Positions 8,977 to 16,732 of a stretch of DNA of 64,000 bases are shown here, one piece after another. Under the pieces are notes generated by a model, which worked only from the letters and a program-made list of their open reading frames with translations, was not told the DNA's origin and made no database searches. The DNA is taken from the NCBI RefSeq assembly GCF_014858725.1, contig NZ_AQGV01000012.1, positions 1,674,001-1,738,000 of the forward strand, in the 5' to 3' direction. The translations under genes and the position numbers were made by a program. Source of the stretch: Pseudoalteromonas aurantia 208 (GTDB lineage Bacteria > Pseudomonadota > Gammaproteobacteria > Enterobacterales > Alteromonadaceae). The first letter of the stretch is position 1. Every line of letters starts with the position of its first letter.

Positions 8977-10527
8977 ATGGATAAAATGCAGCAAACAGAT
9001 TCTATATTATATGATGTGTGTATCGTAGGCGCCGGATGGTCTGGTTTGATGGCATGTAAATATGCTTTAGAAAACGGACTGTCTGTTATTGTATTTGAGC
9101 AAAGATCCCATTTAGGGGGTATATGGAATTATAGCCAAGACCCTAATGTCGTCTCGGTTGAAGCATCAACGGTCATCCCCTCACCTGCTTACTTGACTGA
9201 AGCCAGTGATTTTTATCTTTCTCCAACGTCTGAGACTTTTCTTCACCAAAGCCAAATTATTAAATATCTTAATGATTACGCAAGACACTTTAATTTATTA
9301 CCTCATATCAAGTTCAATGAAACAGTGATTCACACCACGAATGGAAATAACTGGTTAGTCACCACCCAATCTGCCACCATCAAAGCAAAAAACTTAGTTG
9401 TATCCGGTGGAGCCAATGCGATAACGCCGTCACGACCAAGAGAACTTCGAGACTTTGAAGGTAAGGTTGAGCATTTAGGTCATATCAAAGAGTATAAAAA
9501 CCACCGTATGTATTCAAAAGAACAGGTTTTATTATACGGAAATGAAGGGCTGGCTATTGATACTTTAAAGTTTTTAGCGACATCAGTGCATACATTAACG
9601 TGTTCTATACCAAAGCAATATAATAGTTTCTCAGCCACAAATCTAACACAAGCAGATGACAACATTTCCTTGCATCAAGAAATCCACGCATGTGCGCCAA
9701 AAAAAGCGTCTCAATACTCTACAGACACCTTATTGAGGTGGCTAAATACCGCGACTTCAACACTCAAGTTATGGATCAATAAATGCCAATATACATCACT
9801 GTTAAAAAAAACAACAGCCATACCTAAGTACGATACAAACATAAATTGTAAAGATGCGATACACAGCTCCATTGGGCAATCTGTCAAATTCTATTCCGGT
9901 GAAACCCGTTACTTTGATCGAATAATATTATGTACTGGGTACACCTATCAATTGTCTTTCCTCCCTAAAAAGTATGCCTATAAGGCGCGAAACCAATGTT
10001 ATAAATCGGTGTTTGATTGCCAAGACCCATCTCTTATTTTTATTGGCTCTGTACGCCCCTGTGTAGGCACATTACCACTTATCAGTGAATTACAATGTCG
10101 ATGGGCTTTTAAAATACTCAGCGGAAAGAAATATTTACCAAGTCTACCTAGGATGCAAAACCAAATTAATCTCGATAATCAGTTTTGGTCACGCTATATC
10201 AACCGCCAAGCAAATTCTGACACACTCGTCGAACCATACACTTACTGTAAGCAAATAGCGCACTTATCGGGAGATAACCCTGATTATCGTAAACTATTTA
10301 TTCAAAGCCCCTATGCCTTTGTAACAACCTGCTTGTCACCAATAAGTAGCGCCCACTTTGCGATAAAAGATAAAAAAACTCGAGATAGCGCAATTGCACA
10401 AATTTGTGCCCGAAGACGGGCAAGAGGAGGATTATTTTTACTCTGCACTATTTTTAGAAAAATAATACATCATAAATGGCAAGTCGAGCTTTCAACAAAA
10501 AGAGCAACCAAAAATCACTCTCCTTAA
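8977..10527 (+). CDS. Flavin-containing monooxygenase-like FAD/NADPH enzyme
   Basis: A 516-aa cytoplasmic protein. GAGWSG at residues 18-23 is the FAD Rossmann motif, followed by the E-Q-R-S-x-LGGIWNY segment characteristic of flavin monooxygenases. The family identifier FxGxxxHxxx(F/Y/W) appears as FEGKVEHLGH at 160-169, with an unusual final histidine. The second nucleotide motif is degenerate (GNEGLA where GxGxSG is usual), and a CTGY motif replaces ATGY near residue 320. Members hydroxylate soft nucleophiles or ketones with NADPH and oxygen. The altered NADPH motif may mean changed cofactor use or reduced activity. It stands alone, ending in a shared convergent terminator. Confidence 0.78.
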   Translation: MDKMQQTDSILYDVCIVGAGWSGLMACKYALENGLSVIVFEQRSHLGGIWNYSQDPNVVSVEASTVIPSPAYLTEASDFYLSPTSETFLHQSQIIKYLNDYARHFNLLPHIKFNETVIHTTNGNNWLVTTQSATIKAKNLVVSGGANAITPSRPRELRDFEGKVEHLGHIKEYKNHRMYSKEQVLLYGNEGLAIDTLKFLATSVHTLTCSIPKQYNSFSATNLTQADDNISLHQEIHACAPKKASQYSTDTLLRWLNTATSTLKLWINKCQYTSLLKKTTAIPKYDTNINCKDAIHSSIGQSVKFYSGETRYFDRIILCTGYTYQLSFLPKKYAYKARNQCYKSVFDCQDPSLIFIGSVRPCVGTLPLISELQCRWAFKILSGKKYLPSLPRMQNQINLDNQFWSRYINRQANSDTLVEPYTYCKQIAHLSGDNPDYRKLFIQSPYAFVTTCLSPISSAHFAIKDKKTRDSAIAQICARRRARGGLFLLCTIFRKIIHHKWQVELSTKRATKNHSP

Positions 10528-10542
10528 TTCATTCATTGTGAC

Positions 10543-10597
10543 ATGCTAAAAATAGGCCTTACGTAAAGTTCGACACATATTTTTAGCATACCTTTTT
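10543..10597. terminator. Bidirectional terminator between convergent genes
   Basis: ATGCTAAAAATA (10543-10554) pairs perfectly with TATTTTTAGCAT (10578-10589), then CCTTTTT follows. It lies between the convergent stops at 10527 and 10607 and can serve both. Confidence 0.7.
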
Positions 10598-10606
10598 AGT
10601 GCACCA

Positions 10607-12097
10607 TTAGTTAAGCACTCCGTTATGTAAGTCTATTTTAATTACTTCGCCGTCGTCACAGGTTTGTGCTTCGCTATACTTACATGCTGTCAATTGATCG
10701 CGGGAAAAAGACAACATCTTAAAATGCGTTGTCACATGCTCAGTGACGATAGATAGTACGCTATTCGCGACACTATAAGTGCCTAACTCGCTATTACTAT
10801 GCATACTACGCACCGTATAATGGATTTTACCATCAGGCTGTGTTTGGGCAATAAATCGTAACTTGTCACTCCCTTGCTCATTATTAAATGTCAACGTAGC
10901 ATGATCAAGCCAGCTATGTGAAAACTGCTCCACCCCATGAGCAGGGTCGAATTCGACCACGCTCACTGACGCATTATTCAGCTTTAACGGGCTCATTGGT
11001 TCAAATTCTGAAATAACCCCATTTTCCATGTAAAATGTGTTACCTTCCTTTGCGATAAGACGATGGGTAAATTTACATGCCAAGTAACACGTATCATCGG
11101 GGCAATCGACTACCGAGCCGAGTTCTGGGTGAGTCAGTTTAAATCTTAAAAAAGTCCCGTTGTCTGTTAACTCCCAGCGAGAGCCTGGATGCACAATATT
11201 GGGGACTGTGATGTTATCTGCATAATGATCATATTGGCGACTACCTAAATGCCAACTACCGACAATTGAATCTAAATCAAATACCTCTACTTGTTGCTCA
11301 ATAAACATGCCTCGGCGTGTATGCCACTTAACACCACTACCTTGACTTACATTGGCAACAAATTCCATCCCCACGCTGCCAACCGGGTTGGTTTGCCAAA
11401 AGGTATACTTTATTTTCTTTCCATTTATATATGCTTTTATAATCAACTTATTGTTTTTAATGCGCCACTTAAATGGGGCTTTTTCGCCATTAAAAAACGT
11501 AAATTCCCCCTGTTTTTTACTGATGAAGTGAGCACTCGCCGAGGCCAAATCAGAAAAATAAGGCTGTTCTGGGTATGTAAGCAGTTCAACCCCATCAACA
11601 GTCCATTTTTTGCCTACCAAATCAAGGTGCCAACCCGCCAAGTCTTGTTTTTCTAATAAAGTGACACTCGACTGTTCAGTAAATGTTTCAATCACATCAT
11701 TGGAACTATCGTCAACCACATTATGATGCCTAATACTTTGATAAATAGAGCCATTCTGATGTATTAGCTGAACTTGAGTCAGCTCTATCCGAATAACAGA
11801 GTTGGGCGCGTTTTCAAAGCGAGACACGATCATCGGCTGATCAAATTTTATCACGGTGCCATCGGCCGCTTGTTCCCAGTTAATACGTGAACGAGTCTGT
11901 TGCTTTAAAATGCCCTTACCGTTTCTTTTTAGTGTTAACTGTGTGGCAGTATACCGATTGTCATTATCTAAAATGATATAATTGGCGGGATATACCTCTT
12001 TTTTTATTTTTATAGCAGCCTTAACCTGAAAAGTCGCAATAATAAAGACGACTGCAACCATTAACGCATACGTAATAAAACCTCTATTCATATTCAT
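10607..12097 (-). CDS. Exported protein of unknown function
   Basis: A 496-aa protein, not recognised. Residues about 1-27 form a signal peptide (cleavage near VKA|A). The remainder is rich in short beta strands, with three similar segments of the form L-x-G-W-H/S-W-H-L-x-x-x (about 150-160, 280-290, 400), suggesting repeated beta-sandwich or lipocalin-like modules. Four cysteines in a CPDDTCYLAC cluster, and two near the C-terminus, could form periplasmic disulfides. The start ATG has a good AAGGAATT site 7 nt upstream. No operon partner. Periplasmic or secreted location is inferred. Confidence 0.7.
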   Translation of the reverse strand: MNMNRGFITYALMVAVVFIIATFQVKAAIKIKKEVYPANYIILDNDNRYTATQLTLKRNGKGILKQQTRSRINWEQAADGTVIKFDQPMIVSRFENAPNSVIRIELTQVQLIHQNGSIYQSIRHHNVVDDSSNDVIETFTEQSSVTLLEKQDLAGWHLDLVGKKWTVDGVELLTYPEQPYFSDLASASAHFISKKQGEFTFFNGEKAPFKWRIKNNKLIIKAYINGKKIKYTFWQTNPVGSVGMEFVANVSQGSGVKWHTRRGMFIEQQVEVFDLDSIVGSWHLGSRQYDHYADNITVPNIVHPGSRWELTDNGTFLRFKLTHPELGSVVDCPDDTCYLACKFTHRLIAKEGNTFYMENGVISEFEPMSPLKLNNASVSVVEFDPAHGVEQFSHSWLDHATLTFNNEQGSDKLRFIAQTQPDGKIHYTVRSMHSNSELGTYSVANSVLSIVTEHVTTHFKMLSFSRDQLTACKYSEAQTCDDGEVIKIDLHNGVLN

Positions 12098-12450
12098 CGC
12101 AATTCCTTTGTTTGATTATTATTGTGCATAAACACTATGCGACACTATTTTGAAAAATTCAACACCATGAAAAACAAGAAATTATAAATCTGGAGTTAAC
12201 AATTAAAAAAACAATCAACTAATCTGCATTAATATACAACACATATCATGCTTATGATTATTGGTGTAATAATAACTTTCATCGCAATAACTTTTCATTA
12301 CTGACATTTGCTGCCGTAGATTACAGTACATAATCGCATGAAAGTTAAATTTTTATATCTCACGACTTGAACTATTCATTGCGCTACATGATTCAATTCC
12401 ATATTTTGATTTATTCATTAATATACCCATGAATCATTGTAAAAATACTT
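12098..12450. other. Intergenic region before the left MITE
   Basis: About 350 bp of AT-rich sequence between the exported protein gene and the MITE-like element. No gene supported; it should include the promoter of the leftward gene at 12097. Confidence 0.4.
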
Positions 12451-12643
12451 AACCTCAGGTTTGGATAAGGGTTTTGGAATAGAAAATGTTTTGCAAACAA
12501 ACTTACGTACAATCCAATGATGATATTTTGTTCAATATCAAGGCGCTTTTATGCAGTAATAGCGGGCTATTACAAATGAAAGCAACGCCGAGAGTGAGAA
12601 AAATAGCTTTATTGATCAAATTCGCTTATCCAGAGCTGAGGTT
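12451..12643 (+). mobile_element. MITE-like element, left copy (193 bp)
   Basis: A 193-bp non-coding element with imperfect terminal inverted repeats: AACCTCAGGTTTGGATAAG at the left, and the right end reads AACCTCAGCTCTGGATAAG on the other strand. It is flanked by a 4-bp direct duplication ACTT (12447-12450 and 12644-12647). A second copy of exactly the same length, about 96 percent identical by eye, lies inverted at 19246-19438. No transposase is encoded, so mobilisation in trans by a related insertion sequence is inferred. The short frame across it is not a gene. Confidence 0.88.
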
Positions 12644-12775
12644 ACTTATAAAGAGTGGTCATTCATCCTCGATATTGCATATTTACTGTGATATATAAAC
12701 AGCAAATGTCATTTTTCTTGATACAGCTTAACCATCCTAAGGTTTTGGTTAATGGCTATTTTATATAGGTAAATC

Positions 12776-13465
12776 ATGAGTGTAGAGCAAGATTTGGCGA
12801 AACTTCGTCGCTTAAATAGTATCGTCAGTGGGCCACTAAAATTCATCATAAGTGAAGTCTTAGAAGTAACACCTTTAGTCGTAGAGTGGATAAACGTGCA
12901 AACAAGTGGCTCGGCCGTGTGTCGTTACAAAACAGACAATACACGGCAATATGAGGTACGTTACCAGTTCGGTAATATTGGAAATTTAGTCCACGAGTTA
13001 ACCCATGTTGCGGTGAATGAATCATACAGGCTCGACTTTATTAATTATCCAAACTGGGCAACAATTGACCTGCCCAATCGAGACCTTGATATACTTGGCA
13101 GATGTAAAAATGAAGACTTACGCCAAACCAAGCAAATGAGCCAAGCCATGAATAGCGCAAAAAGCGATACGCTGATGCGTTTAAAAGGATGGACAGATGC
13201 TGCGTCAGAGCTATCTGCGATACAAAAAACGGAGATTTCGAATAAATTAGTCTATGGTATGATCAACCCGCATAAAGAAAGCGACACCGTACTCAACCAA
13301 GTTTTGGTTTGGCTATTTGAATGGGGCTTCCCAATCACTGGGCAACACGTTAATAAACCGATTGTGAATGCCCTATATGAAGAGCTAAGTACCGCTGTGA
13401 AATTAGCATACTTAGAAAGAGAAAAAGGCAAACGGTACGTGCGAATGAACATGCCAACAGTGTAA
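12776..13465 (+). CDS. HELTH-motif putative zinc peptidase-like protein
   Basis: A 229-aa cytoplasmic-type protein without signal peptide, family not recognised. Residues 73-77 are HELTH, preceded by IGNLV, the form of a zincin active-site helix (HExxH). A clear third metal ligand is not evident; E81-like and D residues follow. The N-terminus is helical and charged; the C-terminus is helical with WLFEWGFP. HExxH cores of this size are found both in regulatory peptidases and in effector domains. The gene lies just inside the left MITE-like element, on the strand opposite to the rest of the island. Ribosome site AGG is 6 nt before ATG. Peptidase activity is inferred from the motif alone. Confidence 0.6.
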   Translation: MSVEQDLAKLRRLNSIVSGPLKFIISEVLEVTPLVVEWINVQTSGSAVCRYKTDNTRQYEVRYQFGNIGNLVHELTHVAVNESYRLDFINYPNWATIDLPNRDLDILGRCKNEDLRQTKQMSQAMNSAKSDTLMRLKGWTDAASELSAIQKTEISNKLVYGMINPHKESDTVLNQVLVWLFEWGFPITGQHVNKPIVNALYEELSTAVKLAYLEREKGKRYVRMNMPTV

Positions 13466-13503
13466 AAAGTGCTAGAAGTTATCACTCTTAAAATAAAGTA
13501 AGA

Positions 13504-13548
13504 AGAGGTTATCCCTACTAAACGCTAGGATATACCCTCTGCTTTTCA
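13504..13548 (+). terminator. Imperfect terminator after the HELTH protein gene
   Basis: AGAGGTTATCC pairs imperfectly with GGATATACCCTCT, followed by GCTTTT, about 40 bp past the stop codon in a convergent intergenic space. Confidence 0.45.
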
Positions 13549-13635
13549 CTTTCATCTCGTGCTATCAGCTATTAGAACAACCAAAATCGCCTCGGTGCTC
13601 ACCTATACCCATTCATTGCAAAGCCTACCTATAGG

Positions 13636-14091
13636 CTAATCAATTTTTACTGCTGCAACCTCTTTTGACTCGCATAAAAAAGACGTAAGCTGGGGAACCT
13701 CAGGCTCCTCAACTTCTATATAAAGTGCTAGAAGGTTTTCTTTGTCTTGTGTCACATCTTGGCACTGCAAGTAATGTTGCAATAGCTCTGCGCCAGCTAA
13801 ACCAGACACCCACATGGAGAACAATAAGGAAATCAACGTGAGAAGCAAAAACACACTAAGCGATAGATTAAACGTTAATGATAATGCCGACACAACAACC
13901 AAAGCCGACAGTAAGGTGTAACACTCCACTTTAACAATATTCAAGACACTTTTTGTGATCCAAGTGTGCAAAGGGTGCGGCTTTTTGCCACACAATGCAG
14001 ATATGTCTTCTGTACGCGCAAACGCCTCTATTTGCTGCTGAGCTTTAAGGAAAGCATGATAATCTTGACTGGTGATTAAATAATGAAGCAT
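13636..14091 (-). CDS. Small two-span membrane protein, unknown
   Basis: A 151-aa protein. It has a cytoplasmic N-terminal part of about 55 residues, two adjacent membrane spans (about 57-76 and 78-98), and a C-terminal domain whose end (ALYIEVEEPEVPQLTSFL...VAAVKID) looks like a small alpha/beta fold. Architecturally it resembles bacterial stress-related proteins in which a hydrophobic hairpin is framed by soluble ends, but I cannot name the family. It is transcribed leftward, convergent with the HELTH protein gene, inside the MITE-bracketed segment. Confidence 0.6.
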   Translation of the reverse strand: MLHYLITSQDYHAFLKAQQQIEAFARTEDISALCGKKPHPLHTWITKSVLNIVKVECYTLLSALVVVSALSLTFNLSLSVFLLLTLISLLFSMWVSGLAGAELLQHYLQCQDVTQDKENLLALYIEVEEPEVPQLTSFLCESKEVAAVKID

Positions 14092-14283
14092 ATTTTATTC
14101 TCCAAAATTGCATTTAACCAGTAATACGAAGCCAAATTCGTTTTAGGTCAATATTAATACGGCTCTGCCAAAAATAGTGTGAGGCGACAATGCTCAAAGC
14201 ACAGAGAATTAATTATTAATACTTGATTTTAAATAAGTAAACCGCCACTCATACTTTCTCCTAAACTTTCATTACTTAACGTC

Positions 14284-14307
14284 TATAATGTACGGTATAA
14301 CATACCG
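14284..14307 (+). promoter_or_regulatory. -10 element with overlapping inverted repeat
   Basis: TATAAT is followed after 3 bp by CGGTAT-AAC-ATACCG, a perfect 6-bp inverted repeat around the expected transcription start (about 14296). The -35 region is poor, suggesting activator-dependent or repressor-controlled initiation. Inferred. Confidence 0.4.
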
Positions 14308-14421
14308 CCTATTGTTAGTTATAAGTGTAATATAGGAACAAGCATGTCTATCACCGATGTTGTAAGCCTAGCGCTGTAGTAAAAGAAAACCAGCACGCAC
14401 TCGCTGGCTTTCTTTATTTTT
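14296..14421 (+). ncRNA. Candidate small RNA or leader transcript with an 11-codon ORF
   Basis: Between the TATAAT box and the terminator lies a ribosome site (AGGA) and a short ORF, MSITDVVSLAL, at 14344-14379, followed two bases later by the terminator stem. No gene on this strand follows, so the unit would make a stand-alone transcript of about 125 nt, either a regulatory RNA or a microprotein mRNA. I do not recognise either. Supported only by promoter-like, ribosome-site and terminator signals in the right order. Confidence 0.4.
14382..14421 (+). terminator. Strong rho-independent terminator
   Basis: AAAGAAAACCAGC (14382-14394) pairs with GCTGGCTTTCTTT (14403-14415), one mismatch, 8-nt loop, then ATTTTTAT. 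It immediately follows the micro-ORF. Confidence 0.75.
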
Positions 14422-14502
14422 ATCTAATACTGTCTTTAAAACAAATGCTCAACTCATTGTTGTCCGTTGGTATGTGTAAAAATCAAATATAAGAAAACAT
14501 CA

Positions 14503-15345
14503 TTAATCAAAATTAACTTTTTTGATATTCACACTCATTTGACCTTGGCTTGATGTATCACTACCAATTAAGAACAATGATAGATCACTCATTGATTCAA
14601 GATACACTGGCGTATGGCCATCAAGCGTTTTTAGTGTGCTATTTCCACTTGCATCTAAGTATGAAACGCCTAACGTAGAGTACGAGCCAACGCCACTGCT
14701 GAGTGCCGTCGTGTTATCGATAATAGTAAGCGCATAAGTGACCCCACTTTCTACAGGGTGCATCACAGCTTCACCACCGGCGTTGCCTACCACATTCGAC
14801 GCGGCGTCTATTGTTACGATATCGCCACTGATTTTTGATAACCCAGTCACCGACACCCTAACATCAGCAATCGCTACATTTTCATTGGTCGTATACGGTG
14901 TAAATGCAATTTTACCCTCGTTAACGAAACTATTTGCATAACCCTCCGCAAGTTCAAAACAATGAGAGAAGGTTGGCCTTGCAAGGCTTGATGCTGATCC
15001 ATTCTGTTTATTTGTACTACGGCTACCATTAGCATACATAAAGTAGTTATAGACATTTACACCCGCCGTACCTGGAGTGGAGCCAGACCCTGAGTATTGA
15101 GTGTCTACTTCAAAACAAACCTGATCAACCGTTAGCAAGTACTTTGATATATCAACATACCCTTGTGCGTAACTCGCAAGATACCCATGAGAATAATTCT
15201 TTTGATCTAAAGACGCCCTATCTGGCTCTGTGATGTGAAGAGGGTAATTATTTTTTAAAATAGGTGAGAAGTTTTTTGAGATAACGGTGGCATTTGCTGA
15301 AAGTGAAAATAAGCATGCCGAAGCAAGTATTACTTTATTAAACAT
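14503..15345 (-). CDS. Secreted beta-rich protein of unknown function
   Basis: A 280-aa protein with signal peptide about 1-19 (SANA|TV) and a good AAAGGACG ribosome site. The mature part is Ser/Gly/Thr-rich and predicted beta. Two cysteines (in VCFEVDTQ and HCFELAEG) could form a disulfide. No catalytic motif is visible. It lies 384 bp downstream of the ADP-ribosyltransferase gene on the same strand, behind a long hairpin, so it is probably a separate unit but in the same island. Probably exported through Sec. Confidence 0.65.
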   Translation of the reverse strand: MFNKVILASACLFSLSANATVISKNFSPILKNNYPLHITEPDRASLDQKNYSHGYLASYAQGYVDISKYLLTVDQVCFEVDTQYSGSGSTPGTAGVNVYNYFMYANGSRSTNKQNGSASSLARPTFSHCFELAEGYANSFVNEGKIAFTPYTTNENVAIADVRVSVTGLSKISGDIVTIDAASNVVGNAGGEAVMHPVESGVTYALTIIDNTTALSSGVGSYSTLGVSYLDASGNSTLKTLDGHTPVYLESMSDLSLFLIGSDTSSQGQMSVNIKKVNFD

Positions 15346-15729
15346 ATATCGTCCTTTTAAATCTTAAATACTGCATAGTCCTCTACGCAGGAGTCGCAGT
15401 ATATTAAAAAATTAATTTTTGTCAATAAACAAACCAACCTTTTCACATTGAAAATCAAGTGTTTAACAATTAAAAACACACACCATTAAACACAATAAAA
15501 ATCAACATCACTAAAGTACAAAAACAGATTAACCATTATTAAATAGCGAATTAAAAAAGGGTTAATCTGATTTACTTTTCCTTAAATTAGAAATGATAAA
15601 ATAGATTCAATAACAACTTAAAAATATAAGAGGTGGTATTGTTATTGCTTCTTGTCAATGAAATAGAAAATATAACCTCTCCAACGAAAAACAATAACAA
15701 ACCACCCTATTTTTAGCTATTTCGTACAA
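15346..15729. other. Intergenic region, 384 bp
   Basis: Very AT-rich upstream region of the leftward secreted-protein gene. Its right part holds the long hairpin at 15632-15706. Nothing else is recognised. Confidence 0.45.
15632..15706 (-). terminator. Long-arm hairpin, probable terminator of the toxin operon
   Basis: GGTGGTATTGTTATTG (15632-15647) pairs with CAATAACAAACCACC (15692-15706), one bulge, with a 44-nt loop. Read leftward it is followed by TCTTATATTTTTAAG. It lies 23 bp after the stop of the ADP-ribosyltransferase gene. Confidence 0.55.
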
Positions 15730-16668
15730 TTATAAACCTATACAATATGCCCCTTCTATCTCAGGGTTATCTAATGCAGGGGGTTTTCTTTCATACGTTT
15801 TACCCGAATATACATCTTTAACATGCCCTTTATAACTGGGTTTTTCTTGCAAATTCACGTAGGTAATTCCATTACTTTTTTCGATATTAGTCACTTGGAA
15901 TACGCTGTTGCGAGGATATAACACTTCCGCTTCAATGCTATCACCTGTATATACGCTGTACATACTGATGTCTCTACCCGTTTCTCCATCAACTCTGAAG
16001 AAGATGGCGTCTTTATCACCTGAATTTGCCATTCGCTCACTGTATGATTTTGCATATGCAGGATCTGCTGTCGTTGACATAAACGTTCTGCTTTGAATAT
16101 GGTCGCCAACTTGTATGTTCTCCCCATATTGCTGTGGCTCAGCTGCAGCCCCCCGATAAGTAATATCTTTATTCGCTGGGATGTGGTCTAGCGCATTATC
16201 CAAGGTATTCACTCTGTCAGTTAATTTATCCGCTAAAATATCTTCTATATGGGGGCTACTACTATCGGTATATTCTTTAATGGCTTGTACTTCATTACGC
16301 GTCAGCACTTCTTTTCCAACACCACGCAGTGAAGCCCGCTCAAATGCTTCACCGGGCGATAATTTGCCTTGCTCTGCTAGCTCGTCTAGCTCAGAGATAC
16401 GCTTTCTGCGTTCTATTTCTTTCATATCCCACGCTTTAAAACTTCGGTCTGTAATGTGTTTTAGTCTATCTTGATAATACCGTTGGGCATGAGGTGCAAC
16501 GGGTACTTCATCGGTAAATCCATCAATGGTCACAGTTTTCCAAGTGAGTTCTGATCCTTTTAAATCAAAAAACTGTTTCAAACTGCCATCATCTGTAAAC
16601 GGTGGCGCAGCGTAGCACAATGAACTTGCGAATATCGAAAGAGCAAATAAGTTAGTTTTGGTAAACAT
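15730..16668 (-). CDS. Secreted ADP-ribosyltransferase (R-S-E clade) toxin
   Basis: A 312-aa exported protein. Signal peptide 1-20 (CYA|APP). The C-terminal half carries the three signatures of R-S-E clade ADP-ribosyltransferases in order: Arg in TYRG (R172), RTFMSTT at 194-200 (the STS strand), and EAE at 246-248 followed by VLYPRNSVFQV, the catalytic biglutamate turn. E-x-E rather than Q-x-E suggests arginine as acceptor. Residues 21-165 are helical and charged, with no known binding domain. Known relatives modify actin, G proteins or other host or rival proteins with NAD. It follows a 675-aa exported protein by 64 bp, so the two are probably one operon. Ribosome site CAGGAC is 8 nt upstream. 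Target unknown. Confidence 0.82.
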   Translation of the reverse strand: MFTKTNLFALSIFASSLCYAAPPFTDDGSLKQFFDLKGSELTWKTVTIDGFTDEVPVAPHAQRYYQDRLKHITDRSFKAWDMKEIERRKRISELDELAEQGKLSPGEAFERASLRGVGKEVLTRNEVQAIKEYTDSSSPHIEDILADKLTDRVNTLDNALDHIPANKDITYRGAAAEPQQYGENIQVGDHIQSRTFMSTTADPAYAKSYSERMANSGDKDAIFFRVDGETGRDISMYSVYTGDSIEAEVLYPRNSVFQVTNIEKSNGITYVNLQEKPSYKGHVKDVYSGKTYERKPPALDNPEIEGAYCIGL

Positions 16669-16732
16669 AAGTCGGTCCTGTAAATTAGCATCAAATAAAA
16701 TGCTGAATTGGTTGAGTGAAGCTAAGATAGAA

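Larger units (their letters stand above)
14092..14502. other. Intergenic region carrying an independent small transcript unit
   Basis: About 410 bp between two leftward genes. It contains, on the rightward strand, a -10-like TATAAT (14284-14289), an inverted repeat CGGTAT-AAC-ATACCG (14293-14307), an 11-codon micro-ORF and a strong terminator. These are listed separately. Confidence 0.55.

Noticed and set aside
11291..11656. 121-codon rightward frame opposite the exported protein gene
   Set aside because: Overlaps fully with a better-supported leftward gene having signal peptide and ribosome site.
12249..12305. Tiny hydrophobic ORF (MLMIIGVIITFIAITFHY)
   Set aside because: Could be a small membrane peptide of toxin type, but there is no ribosome site, promoter or terminator; chance is likely in AT-rich DNA.
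12486..12698. 70-codon frame across the left MITE-like element
   Set aside because: It starts inside the element and runs past its end, has no ribosome site, and is broken in the right copy; it is not a gene.
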